The notes under the pieces were generated by a model. The model saw only the letters and a program-made list of their open reading frames with translations. It did not search any database and had not been told where the DNA came from. Shown here in pieces: positions 1 to 11,965 of a stretch of 64,000 nucleotides of DNA (its first letter is position 1; each line of letters begins with the position of its first letter). A program made the translations under genes and the position numbers. Source of the stretch: Sorex araneus. Its lineage: Eukaryota; Chordata; Mammalia; Eulipotyphla; Soricidae. The stretch is taken from NCBI RefSeq assembly GCF_027595985.1, contig NC_073306.1:97314926-97378925 (forward strand). Direction: 5' to 3'.

Positions 1-306
1 CAATAGAGAACTCACTATTATTGTTTGAAATTTTCCCCCAACAATCAGGCCTGCTGAAAAGGCATCATTTAATAATTTCTTTTCATTGCTGAGAATAAAG
101 ACTCTATGAACTCAGCGGCTGCGCGGTTTTGGATTTCTGATATTTTAGCTCAGTTCACAGTCTAGATGCATTTCTGTAAGAAGCCGCTCTGGGTGCCAAA
201 ATGGGTTAGAAGACCTCTGGGATCATAGTCTTTAGGAGCAGAGTGTCCGTTTTGCGTTCAGCAGCTCCGGATCTTATCTGGGCCGAGAGCATCCGGCTGC
301 CATCTT
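1..306 (-). mobile_element. Retroposon family with AATAAA-type 3' end, body B, cut by window edge
   Basis: The first 110 bases match 52843-52943 (CACTATTATTG, CTGCTGAAAAG, CATTGCTGAGAAT in the same order) and continue upstream in the element as ...GCATCCGGCTGCCATCTTA. It lies in - orientation; its 3' end is outside the window. Confidence 0.6.
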
Positions 307-879
307 ATGATGACCACAAAAGGGAGGTACAAGCTTGAAGTAATGCAATTTCTGGCAGAAATTTCCCTGGACTTAGTTACTAAAATACGAAAATACAAAA
401 ATCCTAAACCTCATATCTCTTTATTGTCAGCAATGGAAAACAAATTATCAAATGCTTCCTTTTCAATCAGAGAGTCTCTTGCCCGCACGCCTGGCTGTCT
501 TCCCCAGGGCCCCTCAGAGGGGATGGGCTCCAGCTTCCCTCCCCACCCTGAGCAGAGCTCCCGGCGGCCGAAGACCACTGGAACCTAGCTACAGCCATGC
601 TGGAGGCCCCTCTCCACACGTTCGGACAGGCCTCATGCATGAAGGTACCGGCAGAGGAACCCAGGTGTGTGTAATCCCATCAACGGCCAACATCCAGAGA
701 GAAACTTAAAAGCAAGCTCTCAGAATCCTCCTTCTCCCTCTGGGAGAAACTGGCAGTATTCTGAGAGTTTCCTGCCCACATGGGACAGCCTTGCAAGCTT
801 CCCATGGTGTATTCATATGCAAAATCCAGTAACAAGCTGGATCTCATTCCCCTGACCCTGAAGAGCCCCCAGTGCAACA

Positions 880-1290
880 TCGTTGGGAGGGCCGAGTTGA
901 GATGGACTTTTAAGATCTCAGGGAAAGGACGAAATGAGATGTTACTGAGCCCGCCCGAGAAATCGGTGATTAACGGGATTTCATGATTCGTGATTCCTTT
1001 TCAATAGGTCTGACTTTGGGGGCGGAAATTCCAAACAATAATAGTGAGTTTTTTTGTTGAAATATTGAATGTAATCAAAGTAAAGAGAAAAGTAAAGTGA
1101 AATTTATCAGAAACACAGGCGTGGAGTCGGGGGACAAAGTGGCGGGGAGGTATATTCGGGTTTCTGGTGGTGGAATATGTGCACTGGTGAAGGGATGGGT
1201 GTTCGAGCATTGTATAACTGAGACTTAAGCCAGAAAGCTTTGTAACTTTCCACATGGTGATTCAATAAAAAAAAATTTTTTTTTAATTTA
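880..1290 (+). mobile_element. Retroposon family, body B, + orientation
   Basis: It shares AACAATAATAGTGAGTTT, GTGCACTGGTGAAGGGATGG and the terminal AAAGCTTTGTAACTTTCC...GATTCAATAAAAA with other copies in the window. It ends in an A-rich tail. The 5' limit near 880 is uncertain. Confidence 0.6.
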
Positions 1291-2149
1291 AAAATCACTA
1301 ATTCTAAAAAAAATTTTTAATTAAAAAAATAAAATAAAAAATAAATTAAAAAAATTTAAAAAATAAAATAAAACATTCTGCTGCCTCAAAAAAACACATT
1401 TTTTAAATGAATGAAATAAGTGTCACAGGTGGTATATAAAATATACACAACACTGACAAGTGACTCTCATGAGGAAGAGGGTGGGAAGGTGGGAACTGAG
1501 AACATGAGAGAAAGAGCTTTTGGCATTCAAGGCAGAGAGGACCTTCTCTATGCCCTTTGCATCTCTAAGGTGGTCTAAAGTGTGCTTGACCTATGAGCAG
1601 AACTCAACATATAGGTCATTCCTTCTCTAGTCCCTCCAATCTGGATAACAGGTCCTCTGAGCCTCCCTGGGAATGATTTTCTGCACCGGCTCTGAGAACA
1701 GATTGGGAGATGCACAGGCGGAGGGAGTAGAAGGAGAGCTCCCTCGGCAGACAAGTCAGAAGGCTATTCTGGGCCTAGGGAACAGTTTGTGCAAAGGCGT
1801 GGAAGCATGAGGAACCAGGGGCATTTAAGGAAGTTGCATCCTCTCATGGGCAGAGGCAAGTATGGTGCAATTACCAGGCCTGGATGTCTTATGGGACCCA
1901 CAATAAGAACAGAGTTCTTCAAGGCCTCTGCCATCCAGAGAGCTTCAATGTGGAAGGCTCGCCATGCTGGGTAGTGACATGTAGCAAAAAAAAAAAGAAA
2001 TTCTATTGGAAATGTTGATTAGCATTACTTAACTGCAAAGCTGAGGAATTTGACTTCTTTTTAGAGGCGCCTCCCTGGCAGTGCTCTGGTGGGCTTGCTG
2101 GTAATTCTCAGCAAACCAGGCTGGTGGTTCTGTGCAAGGGCCATGCTGG

Positions 2150-2262
2150 GGCTTCCTGGGTCACACCTAGTGATGCTCGGGGGACCATGTGGTGCTGCGG
2201 ATGGAACCAGGGAACCAGACAAAGCACATGTCCTGGAGCCTGGACCATTTCCCCAGATTCCC
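2150..2262 (-). repeat. SOR-type SINE, old fragment
   Basis: GGTCACACCTAGTGATGCTCGG and GGGGACCATGTGG recall the SINE body in reverse; the tRNA head is eroded. Confidence 0.4.
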
Positions 2263-2474
2263 TGAGGAATCTGACTTTTAATGTGCAGACATATTTTCCC
2301 GGAGCAGAATCTGAAGTTTGGGATCTAATTTGTAGCAGCAAGTGCCAGACCCCCTTCACACAGTTTGTGACACCTTACAGCATCTGGGCCTCAGGGCGTT
2401 GGAGTACTGCTCCCCAAGATCAGGTGCAGCTGATTGAGTCGGTTTCTGTGGTTTGGGGTTTTTTGTCATTGTAG

Positions 2475-2644
2475 TTTTTTTTGTTTGGAGGCCATACCCA
2501 GCCATACTCAGGGATTATTTCTGACTCTACACTCAGGAATTACTCCTGGCTGTGCTTGGGGGAGCATATGAGATGTTGGGGATCAAACCAAGGTCAACCA
2601 CATCCAAGGCAAACACCCTGCCCATATTACTCTCACTCTGGCCC
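2475..2644 (-). mobile_element. SOR-type SINE
   Basis: Full-length reverse copy running from a T-rich tail through CACTCAGGAATTACTCCTGG to the tRNA-like head (CAAGGCAAACACCCTGCCC...CTCTGGCCC). Moderately diverged. Confidence 0.75.
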
Positions 2645-2703
2645 ATGGTTCCTGAGGTTTTTACCCAGACTCCAGACTCAGATTCTATTTCTCTGTTGTC
2701 AGT

Positions 2704-2748
2704 TTTGTTTTGTTTTGGTTTGGTTTGGTTTGGTTTGGTTTGGTTTTG
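2704..2748. repeat. (GGTTT)n simple repeat
   Basis: Tandem GGTTT/GTTTT units next to an old SINE, probably grown from its T-rich tail. Confidence 0.85.
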
Positions 2749-2754
2749 GCCTGT

Positions 2755-2925
2755 GAGAAAAACTCATGCCTGGTGATGCTCTGAAGTGCATCTCTGGTGA
2801 TACCCTAAAGTTTCCCCAAGCTTGGTGTTGTGGGGTCACTTCCAGTGGTGCTGAGGTACCAGACAGTGCTGAGGACTGAACTCATGAAAAGGTTGGCACT
2901 AGCCCTTGAAGCATATCCCCCCACC
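2755..2925 (-). repeat. Possible very old SINE
   Basis: TGCCTGGTGATGCTCTGAAGTG and GTGGTGCTGAGGTACCAG weakly follow the reverse SINE body; the head is unclear. Confidence 0.3.
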
Positions 2926-3029
2926 CCCACTCCCAGGCATGGATTCTTTTTCTTCCCATGGTCTTTAGTCCTCTGCTCACTGGCTGGGGATGTGGCTTAG
3001 TGAACTGCACCTGCCTTGCTTATCTGAGA

Positions 3030-3030
<1 letters not shown>

Positions 3031-3069
<39 letters not shown>
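3031..3069. repeat. (CA)n microsatellite
   Basis: Uninterrupted CA dinucleotide run of about 19 units. Confidence 0.95.
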
Positions 3070-3071
<2 letters not shown>

Positions 3072-3399
3072 CAAATTCTTAATGATAATTTCTATCAAGT
3101 GCAGTGGTCTTTGTTGCTTTAGAACTCTGCTTCACCTGCTGGCTATCTCTCAACATGGAGAATAATTATTTTTACACAGTCCCCATGACTTTTGGGGCAG
3201 GGACTGGTGGTGGTGGCCGCATATCTTCCAGACAGGAATTCAGAGAGGAGAGAAGCAGCCCAGCCCCGAGTGCTGCAGAGCCACTGAGCATAGCGGACCT
3301 TTGGGAAGGATGCCCAGGTTCTCCTCAGCCCTGGCCTCAGTCGGCTATTTGGAGGAGGAAGGACTGTTTGGGCCACACCCCGAGGTGCGAAGGGCTTGT

Positions 3400-3504
3400 G
3401 TAACCACACTCAGCAATCACTCCTGGCTGGGCTCAGGTGCCGAGGAATGAACCTGGGTCAGCCATGTGCAAGGAAAGTACCAGCGATCGCCCTGGCCCCA
3501 CCCC
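3400..3504 (-). repeat. SOR-type SINE, partial
   Basis: AGCAATCACTCCTGGCTGG, GAATGAACCTGGGTCAGCC and CGATCGCCCTGGCCCC mark body, box B and head in reverse; the middle is deleted. Confidence 0.6.
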
Positions 3505-5260
3505 TAGTTTCCATCTTTAGCAAGGAAAGCATAACATTTACTCTTCCTTGTGGGGAAGGGGACCCAGCGTTCACTCTTGTCCAGGCAGGATAATGAATAG
3601 CTCGCTCTGCTGGCAGGGAGTTTATGGGAGACAGATGAGACACTTAACAATAACTAAGGGGCCTGTGACTGATTGGGCAGGGAGGCTGGTGGTGTCTCCA
3701 GATACTGGATATGGAACTGAATTGATAAAGCAGCTGTCAGCAGCCAAGAGACAGGCTCCACAGACTCTGCACAGGAGGAGTGCTCTGGTGCTGTCGGGAC
3801 TGTTCCTGAGTGGACTGCAGTGGTGTGGGTGGGGCACCTGGGAGACTCCGAGAGGTGCCAGGGTGGGGGAGCACCTGTCAGTTGCCCAACCCCATGGAAG
3901 AATGACACAAATGAGCGAAAGACAAAGAATCGTCATCACTCTAAGAGGCTCCTTCCAGAGCTCCCTGGATCTCTCTGAGCAAAAGGGGCCTCGCACCCAC
4001 CACTCTGCCCGGGAAAGCGTTCAGGGGCAAGAAGACATTTCCTGGAACTCAGAATCTCTTGAACACCCAAGTTTTTCCACTGCCCCCTGCCCACCCCTTT
4101 TCACCTTGGAACCCCTGGCTCAGCACCCCCAGTTCCCTGCGGTCATGTCAAGGATAGGAACAGGTCTCGCTGTGAGGCTGTAGAGTCCAGCCCCTAGGGA
4201 CCATGGCTTGCAGGCTGAAGCACGGTCTGGATAGCACAGGGATCTAAGCCTGAGCCACTGGCACTAGCCTTAAGCTCCAGGCACCAGTGCTGGAGCCCTA
4301 CTAAAGAAAAAAGGCTTCAACGTGTGTGCGGCCTGCAGTGCACACCAGAGGCCTTCGAGTCTCAGTTTTCAACAAAAAAGGAGATTGCTTTTTATCTCCG
4401 AGGGCCATCAGTGACGGTTCACATGCCACAACTCTGTCCTCAGGCAGCCTTGGGCCTTTCCGAGTCTGTCCTGGCGGGCAGCTCGAATGTTCTGTTCCTC
4501 CTCCGGCTGCTGCTCAGCCTCAAGCAAGGCCATGTAAGGCAGGAGGGGCTTTCTGGGACCAGCTAAGGCTCTGCTCCTTAGCTCCTCTGGCTATTCTTAG
4601 GTCCAGGAGACCTGCCTGCCTCCCCTCCAGGGTGGGAGACAGGGGGGCAGGGGAAGAAGTCATTGCCACCTTCTCCTCTGAGCTGTGGTGGCGACATTGA
4701 GGACCTCTGAGCAGGATGAATAGAGCAACTGATTTGACTCCCTCTTCGCAACCTTATCACCTAAACTGACAGGCAGGGCGGTGAGGGCTGGGGGGAGGCC
4801 CCCTGGGCAGAGCAGGCACTGAGGCAGGGGGGGCGATGCTCCCACCCGATGCCTCTCTGAAGGAGCCGTGGGGCCTCCTGAAAGCTGTGCGAATCCCACT
4901 CAGGCAAACCTTGATCCTGACGTTTCAAAGCATCTGTGTGCGCTGCTCCTTCGCAACCTGGGGGGAGCAGTGGGAGAACTCATCCCACATTGCAATGAGA
5001 GAAACGGAGGCCCAGAGCAATTAGGAAGCCAGAGAAAAGCAGCGGGGCCAGGGCCCCTGACTAACAGTCCTACGTGCTCTGGCCCCCAACATCAGCCCTA
5101 CAGCAGGATCTCACCGTGAGATCTCAACAGAGGGGCTGCGTGGTGGGCCATCTGCAGATTGCCCGTCTCCTGCTGGCCTAGTGACACTCTCCCACCCCCG
5201 GCCCAAACCACACTTCTGTGCTCATCTCAAGCTCCCTCACACCCAAGCTTCCCCAGTCTC

Positions 5261-5450
5261 TTTTTTTTTTTTTTTTTTTTTTTTTTGCTTTTTGGGTCAC
5301 ACCCAGCGATGCTCAGGGGTTACTCCTGGCTTTGCACTCAGGAATTACTCCTGGCAGTGCTTGGGGGACCATATGGGATGCCGGGGATCGAACCCGGGTC
5401 GGCCGCGTGCAAGGCAAACGCCCTACCCGCTGTGCTATCGCTCCGGCCCC
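5261..5450 (-). mobile_element. SOR SINE, young full-length copy
   Basis: The tail reads as about 26 T, then a near-consensus body, then GGATCGAACCCGGGTCGGCC (box B) and GCTATCGCTCCGGCCCC (5' head). It is flanked by a perfect 12-bp duplication, TTCCCCAGTCTC, at 5249-5260 and 5451-5462, so insertion used LINE-type target-primed reverse transcription and is recent. Confidence 0.97.
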
Positions 5451-5995
5451 TTCCCCAGTCTCTTAATTATAGTTCAGAGGGGCCCAGAGAAGGGGAGAGC
5501 CTGAGCAACAGCCTTAAATGCCAATAAGAGGAGAATTCTGTGTTACCTGCTGGCTTCCTCACCTGCCCAAGCTAATTCTCCACTCTGCAGCAGGTGAGAG
5601 CTTATTCCAGGGTGCCAGCACCCCTGCGTGTGTAGAACCAGTGTGGGGCGAGGCCTCACCAGGGTGCCCGCCTCGCCTCCAGGCACATCTGCACCCCACC
5701 ATGCTTGCTAACACCCCCACCACTTTGCATCTCCCCCGAGGCAGGCAGGAGTTGCTCTAGGAGCTGCACACAGCCAGTGACCGGTTGCTGGGAGCAAAGG
5801 GCTGGAGAAGTGTGATGAAGGGCAGCCTTCTATCCACAAGCCCCGGGAAGGAAGCAGAGCGCTAGAGCCAGGGCCAGGCGGTGAGACTTGAAGTGTGCCA
5901 CCACACCATCCACCAGGAGAAAGCATGTCAGGGCCAGGCCAGCCATGAGCTCACCGTGTTCTTTAAGGTTTCTAAGTGGGGTTTCCGGGTTTGTT

Positions 5996-6118
5996 TTCTT
6001 TCACCCAGTAGCTCTCAGGGACTTCTCCCGGCGGTGTTCCAGAGACCAGTGTCTGGGCTCGAACCTGCACCCCGCACCCCAAGCTGTGTTCCCGCCCTGT
6101 GAGTCATCTCCCAGCCCC
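5996..6118 (-). repeat. SOR-type SINE, old
   Basis: TTTCACCCAGTAGCTCTCAGG, CTTCTCCCGGCGGTG and GGGCTCGAACCTG follow the reverse SINE order and end in CTCCCAGCCCC. Confidence 0.5.
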
Positions 6119-7261
6119 ACCACATGGATTTTGATTGGCACCCTGATGACCTTACAGAGATAACAGCAGACAATGAGACCGAAGGTGCTTAGGCAAATAC
6201 CAACAGCCTCCTAAACCCACCTTCAGTGTTGTAACTGGCCACTCCCCAATCCAGTGTCTCCAACAAACCTATCTGAAATCAGAGAGCAGAGCCGCGGGCA
6301 GGAGCTGGATTCCTAGAGAAGCACTTGCCAGGGCGAAGTGGAGCTGAAGGAGGGATCACCTGGGGTTGGGGCGGGGATGATGGCCCTGGCTCAGGTGCTC
6401 CTGAGCTGGGTGATCTGGGGCAAATCACTTAACACTTCTGCACAGATGCTCCTCACTTGTAAAATCACATGCTAGGGCAAGAAATACACAGCCCATTAGA
6501 GTTTTATAATATTAGCAATCAGAGGAGAAAAACGCAACCCAAAGAGCTTCAAGTACTTATCCCAGCCACATGGGTGATGGTGGTGGTAGGGGTGAGACAG
6601 AGAGGGCGGGAGAGGGTTTGAAGGTTGGGAACCCTCCTCTCCGCCTTCCTTGTAGAGAATGAGCACCCCCTCCACCCCCCACCCCTGGCCCAGGGAGAAG
6701 AGATGTAGGCCTGGCTCTCAGAGAGTCTGCAGTGGACATTCTTCCTCGGTTTTCAGTGACTTGACTTCTTGATTCTATTTTCATAGTTTGACTTCCGGCT
6801 TTTCCATGAGCTCACTGTACTCTGGTAATCTGTAAGGTCCTTTTCAGCTCTGAAATTCTATGATTCTAAGACAGGAAGATTAAAACAAGTTATTTCCGAA
6901 GCCCTCCAGGCACAAAAGGACACAAAAGACCATTTGGGGGATTCATTATTCATTCTCCATTGCCTCTGTCATTTTCTACGGATGGTGATTCATGGGGAGG
7001 CATCAGAACAAAGAAAACCTGTCTGAAGGGGGGGGGCAGGAAAGGCCCTAAATCCTTTGCTTTTGTAGCTCCCCCTGGTGGGTGAGGACAGTGCTTCTTA
7101 GCCTCCTTGGGGGTCGGCCCTGGGACTCTGAGACTCCCTCAACGACTGTTGATGAGCAGTAGGCAGTCACGCCCTCCCCACCTCCACCCTGCAGTGCCCC
7201 AGGGAGCAGATACTGACTCTCTGGTCAAGAAGAACCTTTCTAGCTTGCCTCATGAGCTACC

Positions 7262-7612
7262 GGGAGAAGGCAGCTGGGACAGAGAAGGCATCACTAAGTT
7301 GATGATGGTTGGAGGGATTGTTCAGGATGGGAGATGTGTGCTGAAGAAACATGATGGCCTCTCAGTATCTGTATTGCAAACCATAATGTCCAAAAGTAGA
7401 GAGAGAGAGTATGGGGAAAATTGTCTGCCATGGAGGCAGGGGGAAGGATGAGATGGGGGAAGGATACTGGGAACATTGGTGGTGGAAAATGTGCACTGGT
7501 GGAGGGATGGGTGTTTGATCATTGTATCACTAAAGCTCAAACATGAAAGCTTTGTAACAGTATCTCATGGCAATTCAATAAAAAAAAGAAAAAAAAGAAG
7601 AAAAAAAAAGAA
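7262..7612 (+). mobile_element. Retroposon family with AATAAA-type 3' end, body A
   Basis: It matches the reverse complement of 58866-59240 over its length (GATGGTTGGAGGGATTGTT, GGAGATGTGTGCTGAA, TTGTCTGCCATGGAGGCAGG). It ends CATGAAAGCTTTGTAAC...CAATTCAATAAAAA plus an A-rich tail. No coding frame, so non-autonomous or 5'-truncated. Confidence 0.75.
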
Positions 7613-8570
7613 GCTTTCATATATCAGCAGTTACCCAAGGGCTCCAGTTTGAAACCACACATCCTGGGGCTAAGGTCAGATCAAGGTAGTTCTGACAGTA
7701 CATTGGCCTGTTGATGACTTTGGCACCTCCCGGGGGAAGCAAGGCAAACCTCAGGGACAGGCCCTTTCTTCCTCACATCCCAGGGTCTCGGGAGGAGAAT
7801 CAGGGAGCCTCTTTTTCATCTCACTAACCAGCAACTCTCTGGCAGACCACCTACCTCTATCTTTGTTTATGGATGACCAGAAGCTGGTAGAGAAAGCCAG
7901 GTCATTTGTGATAAAATGAGCCTTTTCAGCAAATGTTTGCAAAATGGGTATATGTGCCTCCTAAATTAGCAAAGTTGCAAAGACACTCCAAGCACTGGAC
8001 CCAGCTGCAAATAATTCCAACTCAGTTCCAGCAGCTGAGATTGGTTCATTGTTCACTATTTGAACTCATTGCATTTTGTCCTGAGAATGGTTCAGAGGGG
8101 AGGTCCCGGGACCCCATTCATACTGGGCTTTCTCAAAAACCCCTAGACAATTTCTCCTCTAATTCCTTCCTTCTGGGTCCCTCCACCAAGTGCCCACTGA
8201 AGGGTAATCCATCTCACAGGCCGGTGTTCAAGTCAGCACAGTGTGTTAAAGAAATGATGAGATAGTGGCGTCTTTTCCACCATCCACCTCAGGGCACATC
8301 CCTCATGCATCCTGTAGGTGGGAGGTAGAAAGAGAAGAATTTGCCAACACCTTACTCCATCATCACTCACACTCAGCCCTTTGTCTCGATTTCTGCCTAT
8401 ATGTGGAGAGAGTAATGTGTTTGAAGATGCCAAAAGCTAATGATATTTTTCTGATAAGTCTTTGATTCCTTACTCTAGTGAAAGGGGTTTTCTATAAATA
8501 CCTAAAGTCCATCTCTAGGGAGACTTCCTAACACATAGGCATGGCCCGCCTCCTGTGTTCCCAGAAGGTG

Positions 8571-8640
8571 GGAATATAAAGGCAGAGGACCCAGCTCTCT
8601 GCATACAGCTGACCAACAAAGGCGTCATGAAAGCTAGGAG
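8571..8640 (+). promoter_or_regulatory. Promoter-like block: TATA box, short leader, ATG and donor-like GTAAGA
   Basis: GGGAATATAAAGGCAGAGG is followed about 45 bp later by GGCGTCATGAAAGCTAGGA and GTAAGA. The order TATA, leader, ATG, splice donor resembles a small first exon. No downstream exon of a known gene was recognised, so it may be chance or a relic. Confidence 0.25.
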
Positions 8641-8689
8641 TAAGACTCTTACTTTTTCCGCTTCTCCTTTTTTGGAGAAGTCTGTATCC

Positions 8690-8825
8690 CCATTGTCCTC
8701 AGTGCTCAGGGGTTATTATTGACTCTGTGCTCAGAAGTGACTCCTCACAGTGCTCAGGGGAGAGTATGTGATGCCAGGGATCAAACCTCATCATCTGCAT
8801 GCACGGTAAGTGCTTTAGTTCCTGT
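8690..8825 (-). repeat. SOR-type SINE, diverged
   Basis: CAGTGCTCAGGGGTTATTATTG, GTGATGCCAGGGATCAAACC and TGCATGCACGGTAAGTGC follow the reverse SINE. Confidence 0.55.
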
Positions 8826-8875
8826 ACACTCATATTCTCTCTAATTCTCTCTCTCTTTCTCTTTCTCTCTCCCCA

Positions 8876-9061
8876 GATTCCTTTTGTTTTGTTTTGTTTG
8901 AAGGGCTATGGGGCTACACCTGCTCCTAGGCTACAGGCTCCTAACCCTGCACTCAGGGTTACTCCTGCTGGTTTCAGGGAATCATACGGAATGCTGGAAA
9001 TTAAACCTGAATAGCTGTGCACAAGGCAAGTACTTTATCTGTTGTACTATATCTCTAGCCC
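8876..9061 (-). repeat. SOR-type SINE
   Basis: Starts at a GTTTT-rich tail; GCACTCAGGGTTACTCCTGC, ACAAGGCAAGTACTTTATC and CTATATCTCTAGCCCC define body and head in reverse. Confidence 0.65.
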
Positions 9062-9074
9062 CTAGATTCTTTTA

Positions 9075-9213
9075 TGCTTTTATTTTGGGGCCACACTTAG
9101 CAGTGCTCTCATCTTACTCCTGGTGGAGTTCAGGGGGCCATATGTGGTGCCAGGAGTCAAACCCAGATTGGCTGTATGCAGGCAAGTTTCCTGCTGTGTG
9201 ATCTGTCTGGCTC
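9075..9213 (-). repeat. SOR-type SINE
   Basis: Adjacent reverse copy: GGGGCCACACTTAGCAGTGC, GGGGGCCATATGTGGTGCC, then GATCTGTCTGGCTCC at the head. Confidence 0.6.
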
Positions 9214-10082
9214 CCAGACTGAGAGTCTTTCCAGAATGGCTAAGCCTTGGTGTAACTCTTCCCCTGTCCCATGTGTGCATGCAGACACCTGCCTGGGCTC
9301 AGCACCCCCAGGTCTGCCAGGCCAGGCTCCCCGGGAGGGAGACAATGCCAAGCTCAGCCTTTCCTGTTGATGCTCACCAGTGTGTGTGTGGGGGAGGGGA
9401 CTGGGAGGGGCTGTGGGAATGGCTCTGCAGTCCCAAGGGGGGACCCCCGCCCTCCCCAGGAGGACAATGGGGATACAGACTCCTCCCTTGAGAGGATGAT
9501 GTTCTGATGAGGTTTCCAGTTGTTGCCTGGCTCCACCTCCCACATTGAATGTTGGGAGGGGTCCAGAGCCTGCCCCAGGGGGCATCTTCCAGAGCTGGGG
9601 GGTCCCAGCTGAAAGCAGGAGAAGAGCACCTTTTCCGCTCTGAGTTCTGCTGGGACGCAACTGGTTCTGCCCTGCCTTGGGAACTGAGTCTCAGTGCCAG
9701 AACCCTCAGGTCCTGGCAGAGTGACAGGGTGAGCTCCCCCTGCCCCGGCCAACCTGGGTGGGAAGCCCAAGAGTTTGATACCCTTAAGCACAATTTCCAG
9801 GAGCTGCACCCTCTCCCTTCGGAAAAGCAGCCACCATAAACTGATCCCCATCAGGCACCTACTGGGAGTTCCAGTGCAACACCGGGTAGCTTTGGAAAGT
9901 ATTTTCCCAACCAATTGTGAGAACTTTTGATTAGTTATTTTCAAGAAAAATCATCTCCCTCTACCTCCAGGCTGAATTTTGGGGGACTGGAGGGGGGAGC
10001 CTGAAGCATTTGCTTTCTCTTTGGGAAAAATGAATCATGTCCCCTACCCCCCACCCCATGCCCAGAAATATTTATTTACCCA

Positions 10083-10103
10083 TGTTTATATAACCATGGC
10101 AAC
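10083..10103 (+). promoter_or_regulatory. X-box-like / forkhead-like motif pair
   Basis: TGTTTATA followed by TAACCATGGCAAC, close to the RFX X-box (GTTNCCATGGNAAC). Similarity to consensus only. Confidence 0.2.
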
Positions 10104-10420
10104 AGGCTTATTCTCTACCACTTAAACCTTTAAAACAAAGAACTGGAAGGCAGCCCTTTGCCTAGTCCTCCTCCTGCACTGCATCAGAGAGAGTGTTCCC
10201 CACCCTGCCCAGTAATGCTGTGGCCTCCTTGGGGGCAAGGACCCAGAAGGGCCCAGAATCACGGACGCATCCAAATCTTGATGGCCGTCATCCTCAAAGT
10301 CTCGCAGTCACTAACAGAGAGAGCCTCAGACTCCTTTCCGTGTGCTCCCCATGCACTGCACTGAGATGAGGATCCTTGATTATTTTTTCTTGCCATCTTC
10401 CTGACCTTAAAAATAGCTGA

Positions 10421-10590
10421 GGGGCTGGAGTGATAGCACAGCGGGTAGGGCGTTTGCCTTGCACGTGGCCTACCCGGGTTCGATTCCCAGCATCCCATAT
10501 GGTCTCCTGAGCACCACCAAGGGTGATTCCTGAGTGTAAAGCCAGGAGTAACCCCTGTGCATCGCCGGGTGTGACCCAAAAAGAAAAAAA
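10421..10590 (+). mobile_element. SOR SINE, full length
   Basis: GGGGCTGGAGTGATAGCAC head, GGGTTCGATTCCC box B, body and A-rich tail. Flanked by AAATAGCTGA on both sides (10411-10420 and about 10590-10599). Confidence 0.92.
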
Positions 10591-10714
10591 AATAGCTGAA
10601 ATGTGACCCAACTTTTCTGTCAACCCGGTCTTCATCTCTAAGGTAGATTTCTCTTGTCCTATGTCTCAGGTCATTGGCAAAGCAGTTTTGTTGGGAGCAT
10701 AAAAGTGTTGGTTT

Positions 10715-10890
10715 GGGGCTGGAGCGATAGCACAGTGGGTAGGGTGTTTGCCTTACACATGGCCGACCCAGGTTCGTTCCTAGCATCCCATATGGTCTCC
10801 TGAGCACCAGCAGGGGTAATTCCTGAGTGCAGAGCCAGGAGTAACACCTGTACATTGCTGGGTGTGACCCAAAAAAGCAAAAAAAAAAAA
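10715..10890 (+). mobile_element. SOR SINE, full length
   Basis: Second + copy 125 bp after the previous one; flanked by AAAGTGTTGGTT on both sides (10702-10713 and about 10890-10901). Box B has lost a base (GGTTCGTTCC). Confidence 0.92.
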
Positions 10891-11869
10891 AAGTGTTGGT
10901 TCACATAAGCTTAAGCTATAATCATGGGGCCATATCACTCTCCTGGGGCCCAAGGAGGGGTTCACAGGTGAAATGGCATTAGTGGGGGGCATGACACAGG
11001 ACTCGGGCGTCAACTAGTAGGACACAGGATCAAAACACGGTAGAAAGTGGGCCACGAATGGGGAAAAGGTTGAAAAGCATCAGTCCAGGAGATAAAACCA
11101 CACAGTCTAGTCTGGTCAAGAAATCAGCTTTTGTCACTAGCAATTTTGACACTAACCACCTTCCTAACCACCAAGACCATTCCAGCTCTAGCTCTCAGGA
11201 TGGGGAATCCCAGGCTTTAAAGATTATTCTAAAGGGACCCCTAGAGACTCACTGGGTGCCCTCCTCAGGTTCACAGCGGGGTGCCAGAGCATCAACCCAG
11301 CAAAACAGCCCTGAGAGTTGAGGGACTTTCTGATGTGTGAGACTCCAGTGAACTTCATGGCACTGATGAGATCTCCAGGTCTAGTCCAGTGCCAGAGAAT
11401 TCAGCTCCAGGACTGGTTTTGCAGGTGCCATGCGGGACTCTTCTGGGGCCCCACGAAGGGGATCCCTTGGGAATCTTGGCAGAACTATAAGGAAGAGGGG
11501 AAGAAGGGCAGGAGGGCTGGACCTGGCAAGGCTCTGAGGACCCCAAGGGAAAGACTCTTCTTTGCAGTGACCCATCCAGTCCAAGTGCCCCAGGAAAGCT
11601 AATCCCAGACTTCCAGGAGTGCTTGGAAATAAACGCCTGGGCTGAGCAGACTTGAATCTCCACTCCCAGACTCCCGATGCAGGGTTTTCTCATCTAAGCA
11701 AAACCGAAAGATAAGGGAGATGGGGCACCTGGCATCATCGGCCAGCGGCCAAACAGGCAGAGACTTGGACCGGATTTGAACCCACCTGCTGCTCTCTATC
11801 CTGGTCCAAACCCAGCCAGGTCCACGATAAACGAGAGCCCGGGAGTTAGGACCAGGCGCTCACTTGCAC

Positions 11870-11965
11870 GGTGCTGAACGGGGTTTGATTGCGCACCGGT
11901 ATTGCCCCAGGAGCCAGCCAGGAGTGTTCCCTTAGCACCGCCTGGTGTGGGCCCACAACAAAAAG
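11870..11965 (+). repeat. Possible old SOR-type SINE
   Basis: GGGTTTGATTGCGCACCGG and GCCAGGAGTGTTCCC...CACCGCCTGGTGTGGGCCC resemble box B and the 3' half. Confidence 0.35.

Noticed and set aside
9354-9944. 196-codon - strand ORF
   Set aside because: No domain, overlapping frames of similar length, no promoter or splice context.
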